Source: Cyclospora cayetanensis
Lineage: Eukaryota > Apicomplexa > Conoidasida > Eucoccidiorida > Eimeriidae
Assembly: GCF_002999335.1 (NCBI RefSeq)
Contig: NW_020312325.1
Coordinates: forward strand, 124,001 to 188,000
DNA length: 64,000 nucleotides
Reading direction: 5' to 3'
Shown: positions 10,698 to 21,874 of the stretch, one piece after another
How positions within the stretch are numbered: the stretch's first letter is position 1
Layout: each line of letters begins with the position of its first letter
Made by a program: the position numbers and the translations under genes
The notes under the pieces: generated by a model
The model's input: the letters and a program-made list of their open reading frames with translations, nothing else
What the model was told of the DNA's origin: nothing
Databases searched by the model: none

Positions 10698-13600
10698 ATG
10701 GATTATGCAGGAGTGGCGCGTATCCTGAAGCTGGACCCAAATCTTGGCGAGGCAGTGGTCGCCGTAAAACTGCAAGAAGTGCGTGTGCCGACCGATGCAG
10801 TTCCCTGTTCAAGTGTTTTCCCTACGTGTATCGAGCTTCCAGGTCGCCTTGAAAGTGCTTCTAATCCCAATTACGCATGGTTGCATTGCCGTAGTAGTTT
10901 CCAACTGGCGTGAATGTTGCAACGCATTCATTGTGCAGGTAGACGGGGGAACCCTCTTGGCCATGCAGCCTCAAAACTTTGCGTCAAGTCTGTCCCTGAC
11001 CAAGCCGGAGCAGGGTAAACGTCTGGAAGCCTTCTTGACAGCTCTTAAAAAGGTATCAGAGGCTTCCAGCGAATCAGAACAGCTGCAAGAGCAGCGGTGT
11101 CAGGCAGCTAGTACAGCCACCGAAGCTTCAGCAGCAGCTGACCTTGCAACTAAGAAGAAACGCACCGAGAACGAGAAGGCAGAGGCGGCAGCTGCGCCCA
11201 TCAAACCCAAGAAGGCATCCATTTCGAGAGGCCTTCAGGCCCCTCGAGTATCCGGGCTCAAGAGGCCTCATCATGTTGCCACTGCTGCTGATCCGTGCTT
11301 AGCAGCTGCACCAGCATCTCCCGCGGCTGCTGAGAGAGCTGCAGCGCTTACCTTGGCAGGAGTCCAGCACAACTCAGCAGAGCAAAATGCTCTGCAAGAG
11401 GAGCGCGCAGACATCCGAGCAGCTAAGAAGCAAAAGAAGCAGCGCAAGCATAAAGAAAATTGCAAGGTTGCTATCGTCAAAAACCAGACGCACGGAGTTC
11501 GCCAACCACGTCAGCGGTCAGACATGCCGCAGGAACGGCATCAGGAGGCTCCACACATTGCGGAGAAACCTCGCATGAGCATCAGGACAAGAGTGATGTC
11601 TTGGGCTTCCTCTGTTATTGCCCTTAAACGCCAATTCGATGAAAGTGTTGCGCGGCAACTTGCCAGGAAGAGCAAGCAGGTGAGCAGACCTTGCTGTGAA
11701 GACTGCACTTCATTAGTGCACTAAAACCACTGCAAAACAGCTGAAGTCCACTCACTTGCTTTGCCTTTAGCCTTCGATGCGCGCCGTGCTTCTTTGTGCA
11801 CCGTCCAGCTGCTCATCTCCACGACTGGCTTCCCAGAAGGAGCAGGCGTCCAGGTCGAACTGCCGGCACTTGTACGACGACTTGGGCCCGTGGGATCGAC
11901 CCCTACCACCTTCGAGTGGAGGCCACAAGCCCCTGAGAAGGTCACACATCTAATTTGTAGCAATGGACTAATGGTAAGGAGGGAAGGTTCGCACCGGTAT
12001 ATTCCATCGCGTTCCCAGAAACATGTCCGTGTCTTCGAATTATTTTGAGCTTTCTTACCGTGGTGCATGGCGGTGTTTCTTATAATTTTTCGAAATGCTC
12101 CCCTGCCTGCTTCCCAACCCTGAATTCTGGGAATGCTTTCTCACTGCTCATCATTTACTGCTACATGGTTCCTCTGTTGCGTCATAGCGGCCCACAGTGA
12201 AACTGTATTTCGCAATGGCGAGTAACTCGATGCTTCTGAAGGAAGACTTCTTGAAGGAAGCCAAGAGGCAGAAAGTGAGGGCGTCCATTCCCATGGTATC
12301 GTAAAATTGGCAAGTGCGGAGCAAGCTTTGTACTGCTTATTCCTCACTTTCCAGAAGGACTACCGCCACAGACACTCATCCCACTGCTACTGCTTCTACC
12401 ACTGCTACGGCTCCAGCACCAAAACCTACGATGCTCGTCTGGCTGCTGCAGGCGTGGCCAGACCCCATGCACTACCAGCGGGATGATTTCCCTTCTGTTG
12501 AATTACGCGGCAAGTCTAATTGGCTCCTTAGGGGTGTCCGTATTTCCATTGAGGGCCCCTACAACGACGCCGGGCTATCGAAGCATCAGCTGCAGTCTCT
12601 GGTGGGTAATTCCGTGAGTGCCCCTACATGTGCAACTCACATCCTCCCCCTTTATTGTCACTTACCTCCCTCCTTTATACACCCCTTCTGTTGCGGGTTC
12701 ACAAGAGTGGAAAAGGGAGTATTTGTTCGACTAGGCGTTTCTCAGGTTATCGCTGCTGGGGGTTCCCTGGCGGACGAGGCCTCTGCTGCAATCCGGCTAC
12801 TGGCTGACGCGGAGACACTTCGCCGTCGGCATGCGCGCGGGCTCTGTGCTCCATCAAAAAACGGCCAAGGCCAGCTTAATGTGTTCTCTACACAGTGGCT
12901 ACTTGATTGTATTGCAGCGTGGCGGTACTTGCCATTGGAAAAATATGCTCTCAGTCTGTCAGCCCCGCCGCAGCAAATCTGCTCTGGAGACGGGCCTTCT
13001 GACGCATTCGGAGGTGAGAAAGCGCCCAAGGGGCGAAGCATAGACACTGTGCCGCTAGACAAAGCGGAGAGAGTCGAGAAGGGAACGCCACAGCCACCGA
13101 GTTGCGCAGGAGCCACTCCCTCCCTGCACCAAGGTGAGCTCACAGAAGGACCGCAGAGAGCGACTGGCAAACGCCGCAATTACAAACGGCTGCCAACCGT
13201 GAGCCTTGAACAAGCATGCGCCGACGTGGAGGCCCCAAGTGCGAATGCATCTTGCGGTGTCACACATGGCCACGAAGAGGGAAGGCAGCAAGGTGAAGGG
13301 CAACTGCAGCTGCAGCCCCTGCAACAGCACCGGGAACAGGAGTGTATGTCGGTACCAGTTGAGTTAGTTGAGCAAACCGCTAAACAGAAAAAAGCCACTA
13401 AAAAGCAAAACACTAAAAAGCGCAAGCAAACTTTGGAGAAAGAGACTCACGAAAGAGATTCTCGCAAGCGTAAGAAGTCTGCCGCACATCTTATCAACGA
13501 AGTAGAGAAGCAGAGTGTAGTGCAACACCCGCTGGCTGCAGCAGTCATGAATACGGCTGAATCAGCTCTTGCTGGAGAAAATGGGAAAGATCATTTGATG

Positions 13601-14125
13601 GGATCACCAGCTTTCTCAAACAGTCCGTGCAGCATCCCGGGTACGGTACGAGCTGGTGTGAAGGGCAGCACCGGGAGCGAAGCTGTAGCTGAAGATGCAT
13701 TGGGCCCCTCTCCCGCTATTTGTGACTACGAGGAATCAGAGGCCTTTCAAAGAAGAAGTGACACCCTTCCCTGCGACGCAGGGAGTGCTGCAGAAGGATT
13801 GCCTGCAACTGCATTGGCACCAGAGGCAGTCACTGACAGCGCAGGAGCCCCTAGAGGAGAATGCCCAGCTGACGTTCCCCAGGTTGGTGCTTGTGTGGAC
13901 TCGTTGGAATCCCCTGGGGAGCAGCTGGAGGTAGCCGGCCTTTTCGAAGCTGAAGAAGACGGAGATGCTTCGGGTTATAATTTTGACCTTGACCAACCCT
14001 ATAGCTCAGGACCGGATACGACTGGTGTAATAGGCACCAAAGGCGGACCAGGCCTTACGCAGCAAGAGCTTTCCGGAGGGTTCCACGTCAACGAAAACGT
14101 GCCTTGCAACAACAGTAGCCCGTGA
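10698..14125 (+). CDS. Tandem BRCT-domain nuclear protein
   Basis: Six-exon model: 10698-10778, 10939-11679, 11809-11973, 12188-12274, 12452-12601 and 12746-14125. All introns are GT-AG, all junctions are phase 0, and the protein is 867 residues. BRCT 1 (about 275-358) is assembled from three exons: LLISTTGFPEG, then VTHLICSNGLM, then RPTVKLYFAMASNSMLLKEDFL. BRCT 2 (about 376-475) starts WLLRGVRISIEG, continues VIAAGGSLADEA and ends NVFSTQWLLDCIAAWRYL, with the conserved Trp of the third helix. In BRCT 1 that Trp position is Phe. Before and after are long Lys- or Ala-rich disordered stretches with NLS-like clusters (KKQKKQRKHKE, KKQNTKKRKQ). Paired BRCTs usually read phosphoproteins at DNA damage or chromatin. 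Exons 1-2 match no family I know. The domain calls are firm, the precise orthologue is not. Confidence 0.8.
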
Positions 14126-17100
14126 GTGGACGGTGTGCGCCATATGGTGGCTGTGAAGATTGGGGACGCCACTTAGGGAGACGGATAAATGGGCAGCACC
14201 GAAAGCCAATCCAAAGGTGCTGGTATATCCAGTGGCTCTAACGTGCGTGCGGATAGTGCGCTTACAGGGCAGACAGTGGTACCCCTCCACCTTTCAGTAT
14301 GAAAGTTTTTTACGCTTCACCATCCGTCGCTTTGGCCTTACTATCTGTTTATTGTGTTTTGTACCCATCTCTACATTTCATTTCGAGACCCCAAGCCATA
14401 GTGCCAATTAGTTCCCCTTCACTGCCACGGCAGGGTTCTTAGTGTGAAACGAGCGTTCTTCATCCGGTTTCACTACTTCACTTCCCGTGTTCTTCACCTG
14501 TGCTTCCCACCACGTGTATCTACGAGATTGGCGTGCAAAGACAAATCTCAGAGAATGGCGAAAATCCGTTGTATTGAAGAGCGTTTGCGGTAGGTTACAA
14601 CGAATTCACTGTCCACGCTGCTACGCGCTCTCGAGGCCAGAATAGCAAAATAGTTGTTGCAATGGATCGGCTTCTGGGTTCTGCAGGGACAACCCTCCAG
14701 TGTAGCGTTTATTTCGCTTCAAGTCAGAGCGGCCGCAGTGGAACTAGTAGCAGTATCCAGAATCGGCCATGTATTGAAAGCATGCTAGTACGTTGCCAAG
14801 CACCGAAGAAATCCACTGAACACATTTCAACTCAAAGACTGACTAGCAGCTTTGCGAGAATGCACTGAGGCGGCAGCGACCGTACATTCGCAACCTGGAA
14901 AGCAAGTAACTCAGACGGCGGATACAAGGGCTGGCTTGGTTTGGTCAAGCCTAGAATTCTCTGTAGCGCCGTGTTCGGTCGTCTGTATTGAGAGCCACTG
15001 ATTGTACACAGGCAAGCAATTCAATTCCTGATGGTTGACGCTACTCTTGCAACGGTGTAGTAGCAGATTAAGCGTATCGAGGGCTTCTCACTTGCGATCT
15101 AGGAATATGATTGGAAGCTCACTTTCATATTTGGCCATTTCTATACATATCACAAAGTTTAGCACTTCCAAGCGTAGGCGGCGAGACACAACGATCACCT
15201 CTATTGCACATATCCATTGGTCATTCTCTGACAATAAGGCGGAAGAACTTCTACGTTCTTCCAGCGGGGCACTAATAACGGCTCTCCGGGGCAAGGCAAC
15301 CAAGTGACAGCGCCTTCTGTTGCGAGCAGAGGAGTACAAAGCAAAGATACCGTGTTCTGCCCGATTGGGCTTACGAAGAGAAAGCAGAGGTAGTATCGAT
15401 CTGAGCAATACGAGGGATTACAGAGATGGTGCTGCAATACGCTCCATCTCATAATTACAGAATATCCGGTAAAAGGGTCTCAAATACCCCAAGTATTGAA
15501 GAGAAGTGTTTTGCTTACTTCGCTAAAACATTGCCTACAATACGCTATCTTAAAAACAGCACTTCAGGCTGGCACCGTGCACGTCACGATTTCCGTCAAC
15601 GTTCACCAGCAAGGTCTTTTTCTCATTTCTCTTGCGCTAAGGTATTGCTGCTTTTCAAGGGGCAGATTCCATCAAATGCGGCAATATGCTGACCGCGTGC
15701 TCATCATGCGGTGTTCTCGCGTATTTTTGAAGCTGTAAAACGAATTAATACAGGAGATGGGGGATGTACAGGCATTGGTTATTCCACAGAATATAGTACT
15801 GGATTCTTCATAGAAAAATTCGAAGCATGTTGCAAAGAATAGCGAAATTGCATGAATTAATCGGCTGAATCAGCAAGGGAAATTGAAAGCGTACAGAAAA
15901 CAAAAGAGTAAAAAGATATAATGAAGAGGAAACTTAAGTTAGGGCAAAGCTCTATAAGTGTTTAGTTAAACTAATTGCCCGAATTGTACTTCAGCACACA
16001 ATTGAAGCTGTGGCTGAATGACGTAAAACTAATCCTATTCTCCATGAGAGACTGAAATTAACTAGCACACAGGCGACACCAGCCTAAGAATAAAGGTGGT
16101 ACATGTCTTGTACCTACGTCTACTCCTTTTAGTCCCACAGCGTATGCAGACATACATTGCACAGTTACCGCAAGGATAATACAATATGTTTTTGCTACAA
16201 ATTACTGAAGCCCCACTTAGCACAGTAACGCTAATTATTAGCTATTTTAAAAAACGTGATGTTTTTTGTTGCTCTATTATGTAGTATAAGAATTCAGCAA
16301 GTCCGGAAGCCAACATTGAGACACGACACAAAGTCCTCTCGGCTTCTTCAGTGAATGCATTCTTCCAAAAGTAGTTAGCTTGTTTAAATTGAACAAGTGT
16401 CCTTAATGCGAAAGCAACGCCACACAGCTTAATAGATTTGCTACAGTAAAAGAATTATTGGTGGCTCTGAGGCCTAATTTAACTAACCGTACGGTGGTAT
16501 TACTGCTCAAGTGGTGTTGGATTTTAAACTTTTCCACGTGGTAAGAACAGGCAGCCAAAATGTGCACCCCTGTCTTTCTTCTGAAGGGCTTCAATTCAAT
16601 CCATCTCCCTGGGTTTTTTTTACTAACAGGCACAAAGAAATCGAATTCAAATTATATAGAGAGTAGCTTTCACATTATCTGGTATTGACCATGGGCTAAC
16701 TCATTGTTGTATTGGACCCGGAACAATTCATTATAGCTAAACAGCAAATGCTTGAGAAACAGGAGTCTTGTGAGCTAAGCGTGCAACTGCAAGTACTTTA
16801 ACTTTCAAGGCAAGATATTGAAGGCCAGTTCAAGTGGAATGTTTGTTCTGAAGCTACTTTTGTCGGTACTTCTTTACCACATCCCTTGATTAGCCAGGTC
16901 AAGGGCGGCTAGCAATACCGTGGGAGCTGGTTCGCAACCTAAGCTTCATGCCTTATAGGTGGCTTATCAACGTTTCTTCTGACTAACCACTTTATCGACC
17001 CTGGCTTTTTATTGTGGGTATTCGACCTCAGCAACTCGCGCCTATATGTCAACGTAGCTATTGAACGTTGACCACGGAGCTCCAGAAGGGTACAGATGTC

Positions 17101-19825
17101 AACCAAATGCTTGGAGAAATGACTGTTTGCAGCAGTGGTTTCTATCGCTCCAGCGCGCTAGGGAGCACCTGCACACTCAAAAGAATATAAACACCGAGAA
17201 GATACGTGCTCTCAGTAAAAAGGTTGCGCTTTTAGGAAAAGAGCTTTCTTATAAGCCAAGTCACTGCTTCAAAATACGCTGAGCCTCGGTGTCTGTGACT
17301 ACAAATGGATGGATCGCGAAAAGGATGAGTATGTGAGCCATTACACACGGAAGTGAGCCGTGCAGATGGATGCTGGGATGGGTCAATGATGTTTAGGAAA
17401 CCCGTCATTTCCCTGAATTCGCATTTCCAAGAAGTTATAGATTGTCTCATTAATAAAAATCACCGCCTGCTATTGCCATATGGTGCGTTTCTCAGATTTG
17501 TGCGAGCAAGATGAGAGAAACTACGGATGCTCAGTTGCTAGCAGGAAATAAAACTGGTGAAAATTAACACAAAGCAGTCCGTACCCGTACTGTAGCTGGC
17601 TCAGCTACAATTGGGCATGTTCGACTACAGTACTCGCTGTTTTGTCTGCTAACATATATTTTATTGCATAGTGGTGGTTGCTCAATACAAAAACCACAAT
17701 GCTGTGTTCGGGTGCTAGATGCTATTTGCATCCAGCACCCAATGTTAGGAGTGCATAAGGGGCGCAGCTACGTACACCTCAGCTTTCAGGGCGGAAAGTC
17801 TGGACACACGAGTAGTGGAAAGCAGGAGGCGAATTCGGAGAGACAAAAAATAGCGTTGTATCAAGTCCGTATCAAGTGTGCTCCAGTATTTCCCTATGGA
17901 GACTTGAGATGGGGCGTTACAGTTGTTTGCAACACATGTCTTTATGCAGCTGGTCACTGCTCGTCTAGTCGCTGTAAATGCAGTGGGGTATCGGAGATCC
18001 TTACAAAAGTTGGCTGTTTTAGGCAAGACGATATGGCATACAAATAATATGATTTTCGTTGGCAAAAAGCTGGGAAAAAGGCTCTCTGGCGATGGCAACA
18101 ACGCGGTGGCCCTCGTCGGGCTGCAAAGGCTTGCTTATAAACCGACGTAGACTCAGTATCTCTACATCTTGCACAAAGATATAAGCGATCGGCTGACGAA
18201 ATGATTTGGGGATGCGTCGATGAGCTTATGCCGTGCAGAAAAGTATGACGGCAGAAAGTACTTGAAGCTTTCATCTGCCAGTTGGAGATGCAGCTACCTT
18301 AGTATCCCTCAGATGAGAAAAAGCGAGTGCTTCTTGTGGCACGCTTGCAAAAGAGAATGCCCATGAATTGCTGGTCGTATTCTTGCCGAGCACACCGTCC
18401 ACCTGCTGGGAGTGCTGCAGTGCAAGCCGTCATCCAGGACCTGAATCGTCGGATTGTGCCGAAATAATCTCAACAGCATGCGCTGGGCATATATCAGCAC
18501 TTTTATATTTCAACGAACAGGAAATTTTGGTCGCCAACGCCTCAGCGTAGAGGGATATCTGCTTTACCAGTAATTAATCTCGGCTGTAGCCGAGGTGTCA
18601 CGTCAGGTGTCACAGAGTGGCCAGCGACCAAGTGATTAAACAGTCGGCGGGTATGGCGTCCAGAAACAACAGAGTACCTGATATTATTAAGAAAAAGAGC
18701 GTAATATGAGTCTATTGCTTCTTTGAATGACTCTGTGAAGAAGCATCTACATCCCAACAATACAGCGTTCATCGCAAATTATTGTGTTTTCCGAAAATCG
18801 CCCGCATTTCCCTGTCGGTTCCCGTTAATTCTGAGATGTCAGTGAAGTAGTACAGGCAGGCTGCGTGTTGCTGCACCCTGCAAGCATTCCGAGCATTCAC
18901 AGCTAGTTGCACATAGCATCTAGCGAACAAGTATACAGGATTGCGTTTCCTTGCATAAAGCTAACAGAACTCTGCAAAAGTAAGCAAATAGAGCCAATAA
19001 TTAGTCAGTTCTCCAGTAATTGTTTCTAATCTAACAAAACTAGTAGTTTTGAAGCCACTAAAGTGCAGCTGGGCACGCAGCATCTTTGGGGTTGCAGCTC
19101 AGTATTAGTCCACTGGTGTGTGCTGTGCAGAAAAGTACCCACTAAATTGGTATATTTAAGATCAATCAGCCCCATAATGATTTCTTTATGGTTCTAACGC
19201 TGTTGGCCTTGGCCTGGAATAGATCTTGAGCACGGGAGTGTTACAATTCAAATATGAGCTGTTCCACGCGTGTATGCGAAGGGTGCAGCTTTAAGCTTAC
19301 TAAACAATCTTTATGATAGCCATACCTAACAAATTAGATACAGTTTCGGGGTCAAATGTCATGCTGTCCCTTTGTCTGGTTTCAAACGGCATATCTATCG
19401 ATGATCTTTTACAGCATTCGGAAGCAATTCTGACCAGTGTTACCTACATGTGTAGAGCAAAACACACAAATTATCACAGATTCTACTATGAAACTGGCAT
19501 TGCTACAGATACGCAATGATTTCATCCAGCTGAAGCTGTACAGGAGTCCGGGTGAGCAGTTTAATAGTCACGCAGCCTGGTTCCGCAGATTTCAATTTGA
19601 TGCACTGAAAATCTTCGCAGCGATATTTTCCCATGCATCGAAAAGAAAAATTTAGTGCATTCCAATGGTTTTAGGCCAGTAAATAATTTCAGCAATTACG
19701 AGGGTGCGGCGGTCTTGAGTCTGAGCACCTGCAACTGGTATTGTTCTGTCAGCGTTCCTTTCCGTAGATGTGCCTCAATAAAACAAAAAAGCGGTAAGAC
19801 CGAACTATTTAACAGTGACACCGCT
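14126..19825. other. Long gene-poor tract
   Basis: About 5.7 kb without a recognisable gene. 15.7-17.0 kb is notably A+T-rich. Members of two dispersed repeat families occur at about 17,745-17,990 and 18,865-19,040. Frames are short and show no family resemblance. Confidence 0.5.
17745..17990 (+). repeat. Dispersed repeat family member (copy A)
   Basis: Begins AGGAGTGC and contains GACTTGAGATGGGGCGTTAC. It resembles 41,865-42,110 on the same strand and 39,990-40,230 on the opposite strand. All three could encode a similar short peptide region (for example KCFPRETLNGALH at 42.0 kb), so it may be the remains of an element's coding or leader region. Confidence 0.5.
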
Positions 19826-19829
19826 TTAC

Positions 19830-20740
19830 TTGGCTGCTTGGATAATCCACCTGAAATTGCGGCGAGGCATTCTGGAGTGACTCAAACATATAAGGCTGCC
19901 CGTGTCACCAGTGCACGAGTACCTCTGATCATCCATCATGATCAGGAGCACAGAAGAATGCTTATCAACAGGGAAATAAGCATAGAATGTGATATTTTCT
20001 GCAAATACGATGCACTGAGAGGAAATTTCTTGGTAGTTTGAAGGTGAATCTGTAATGTGCACGATCGTCCAACTCAACAAGACAAAGTGTAGCGCAGTAG
20101 TTCCCAGCTTATATGAGCACTGATTCGGCGATAAATACGTATTATACAACACAGCAGAAACTCATTGTCAGTAAATTTAGTGTTTTCTTGCCCATGCTAT
20201 TGGTGCAACCCAGCCGGTTACAGTAGCTTCAGTCGGTGCAAGGCTGAATGTACGTCCACAGATGGATGTGCTTCTAAGATGCAAAGCACGTAACAACGGA
20301 TGATGTCATCCAAAATAGAGTCTGGATCTGCCCGACAGAAATTAAAACGAAGATGGTAAGAAGGAAGAGAACGCCAAGCGCCCTCCCTATCATCGCTCAC
20401 CCCACAGTTGGTATGCCCCTTCATCCCAGCAAGAGCTTTTGGTCACCAAAATTCAATAACTCGAATGAAAACAGCCCGAAACTGTGCAAAAGGTCAAAAA
20501 TCCGGTGACCCGGAATCGAACCAGGGACCAACAGATAACCGCAGCATCTACAGTCTGCCGCTCTACCAACTGAGCTATCACCGGTGCCCCACTTCGCCGC
20601 CCTCTGCAATACATATCGCGAACACTTCAAGATACTTTTACTGTTCTTCCTATCAAGTCCTTATGCACGTGCTAACCCATGAATGCATGTGCAAAGAGCT
20701 GGTGCGCCCGTGTTCCGTCCTCCAGTGCCATGCAAGTCCA
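19830..20740 (-). repeat. Copy 2 of the inverted duplication carrying tRNA-Tyr
   Basis: Reverse complement of bases 1 to about 900. The tRNA and about 130 bases 5' of it are nearly identical. The region 3' of the tRNA, including the phrase LEAHPSVDVHSALHRLKLL, is similar with scattered substitutions and small gaps. The end facing 20,740 continues past the point where copy 1 leaves the window. Confidence 0.8.
20501..20584 (-). tRNA. tRNA-Tyr (GUA) with 11-base intron, second copy
   Basis: The reverse complement gives the same cloverleaf as 137-220, with the same 11-base intron and GUA anticodon. Both copies appear intact, so both may be transcribed. The open frame on the plus strand at 20,408-20,809 is only the antisense of this gene and its flank. 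Confidence 0.97.
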
Positions 20741-21874
20741 TTCGTTACCATGAACAAAACACACGCCGCTAGGGGGCTTTCGCTGCACTGCGCCACGCAA
20801 ATTCCTTGAAATATTACACGAATGCACTGGAGCACTGCTTGACTGAGAGAGGCCCTACATGTTTGCGTTTCACAAGTATTTGTAGCGTCCTTTTGCTGTC
20901 CTGAAACCCATCCTCATGCTCGGTTATGAAGTGCCCACTCCACACGAAGACAAATTGAAACCTGCAAGATTTCTAAGAAATATTGCATTTACTGCGCCAT
21001 TCCGCCCAATAGTCTGTTTATTTTACTTTGTGTGCACTGCGTCAGCTGGCCCCAGACTACTTTTTCCATTATGAAAATACAACTAGGGAAAGTGGTGAGA
21101 AAGAGAAAATCCAGCACTATAGGCCTCATGTTTAGACTACAGCTTGCCACCGTCAATGGAGGTGACGTGAGTGCAGCTGGTGAAAAAATTTCAAGTGTAG
21201 TGCAAAGTCCAGAATATCCTGCACTAGACAGGCAAGCACGCACGTGACTACTTCATTACATTTTTTTCCGAATCGTCCTGGTTGCAACAGCAACACCGGA
21301 CTTTTTGCTCTTCTGAGGGCCCTTGGCTCCTTGGCGCCTTCCACTTTTGCGTGTTCGTTCCCTCTCCTTGTGCGAAACATGCTGTTCCCTAGGCCTGCAA
21401 AGCATTGGAAGCACGAGGCCTTTGAGATTTTGGGGAGTCAATACGTTATAGTTTGTTTATACAGGCCCGTAGCCTGCGTATCATCCCCATGAGCCACCCA
21501 GTCAAAACTGCGCACGTATGAATGCGTGTGCATGGAAATAAAAACAACGTAAGAAGTCTTGGCTAGACAGGATAATAGTGGTCCATGTAGTTTAATTGTG
21601 CCAGTATGGTGCCTACCGCGGGGGCTTCCAGCCTGCTCGTCTTGCCTTGGACACCGGCGTTGGCAGATTTACATTATCTATTAGTGAGCAGAGAACATGC
21701 AAACACAAGAGCCTGTGGAGGCTGGGTGTAGGCTAACTGTTCGGCAACATTCCCTTGTTGAGGGGGTGGGGGGCCGACTTAAATGATACTGCAGGGTACT
21801 CATGTAAACAGGACCACTACGCCAATGAACTCGAGTGCTGCATCAGTCTTGAAATAGAAGACCGCAAGAGCAGT
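20741..21874. other. Intergenic, 3' flank of helicase gene
   Basis: No gene recognised. The convergent space contains short frames only. Confidence 0.5.

Noticed and set aside
20408..20809. 133-codon plus-strand frame
   Set aside because: It is the antisense of tRNA-Tyr copy 2 and its flank. The same peptide appears antisense to copy 1, which reflects the DNA duplication and not a protein.
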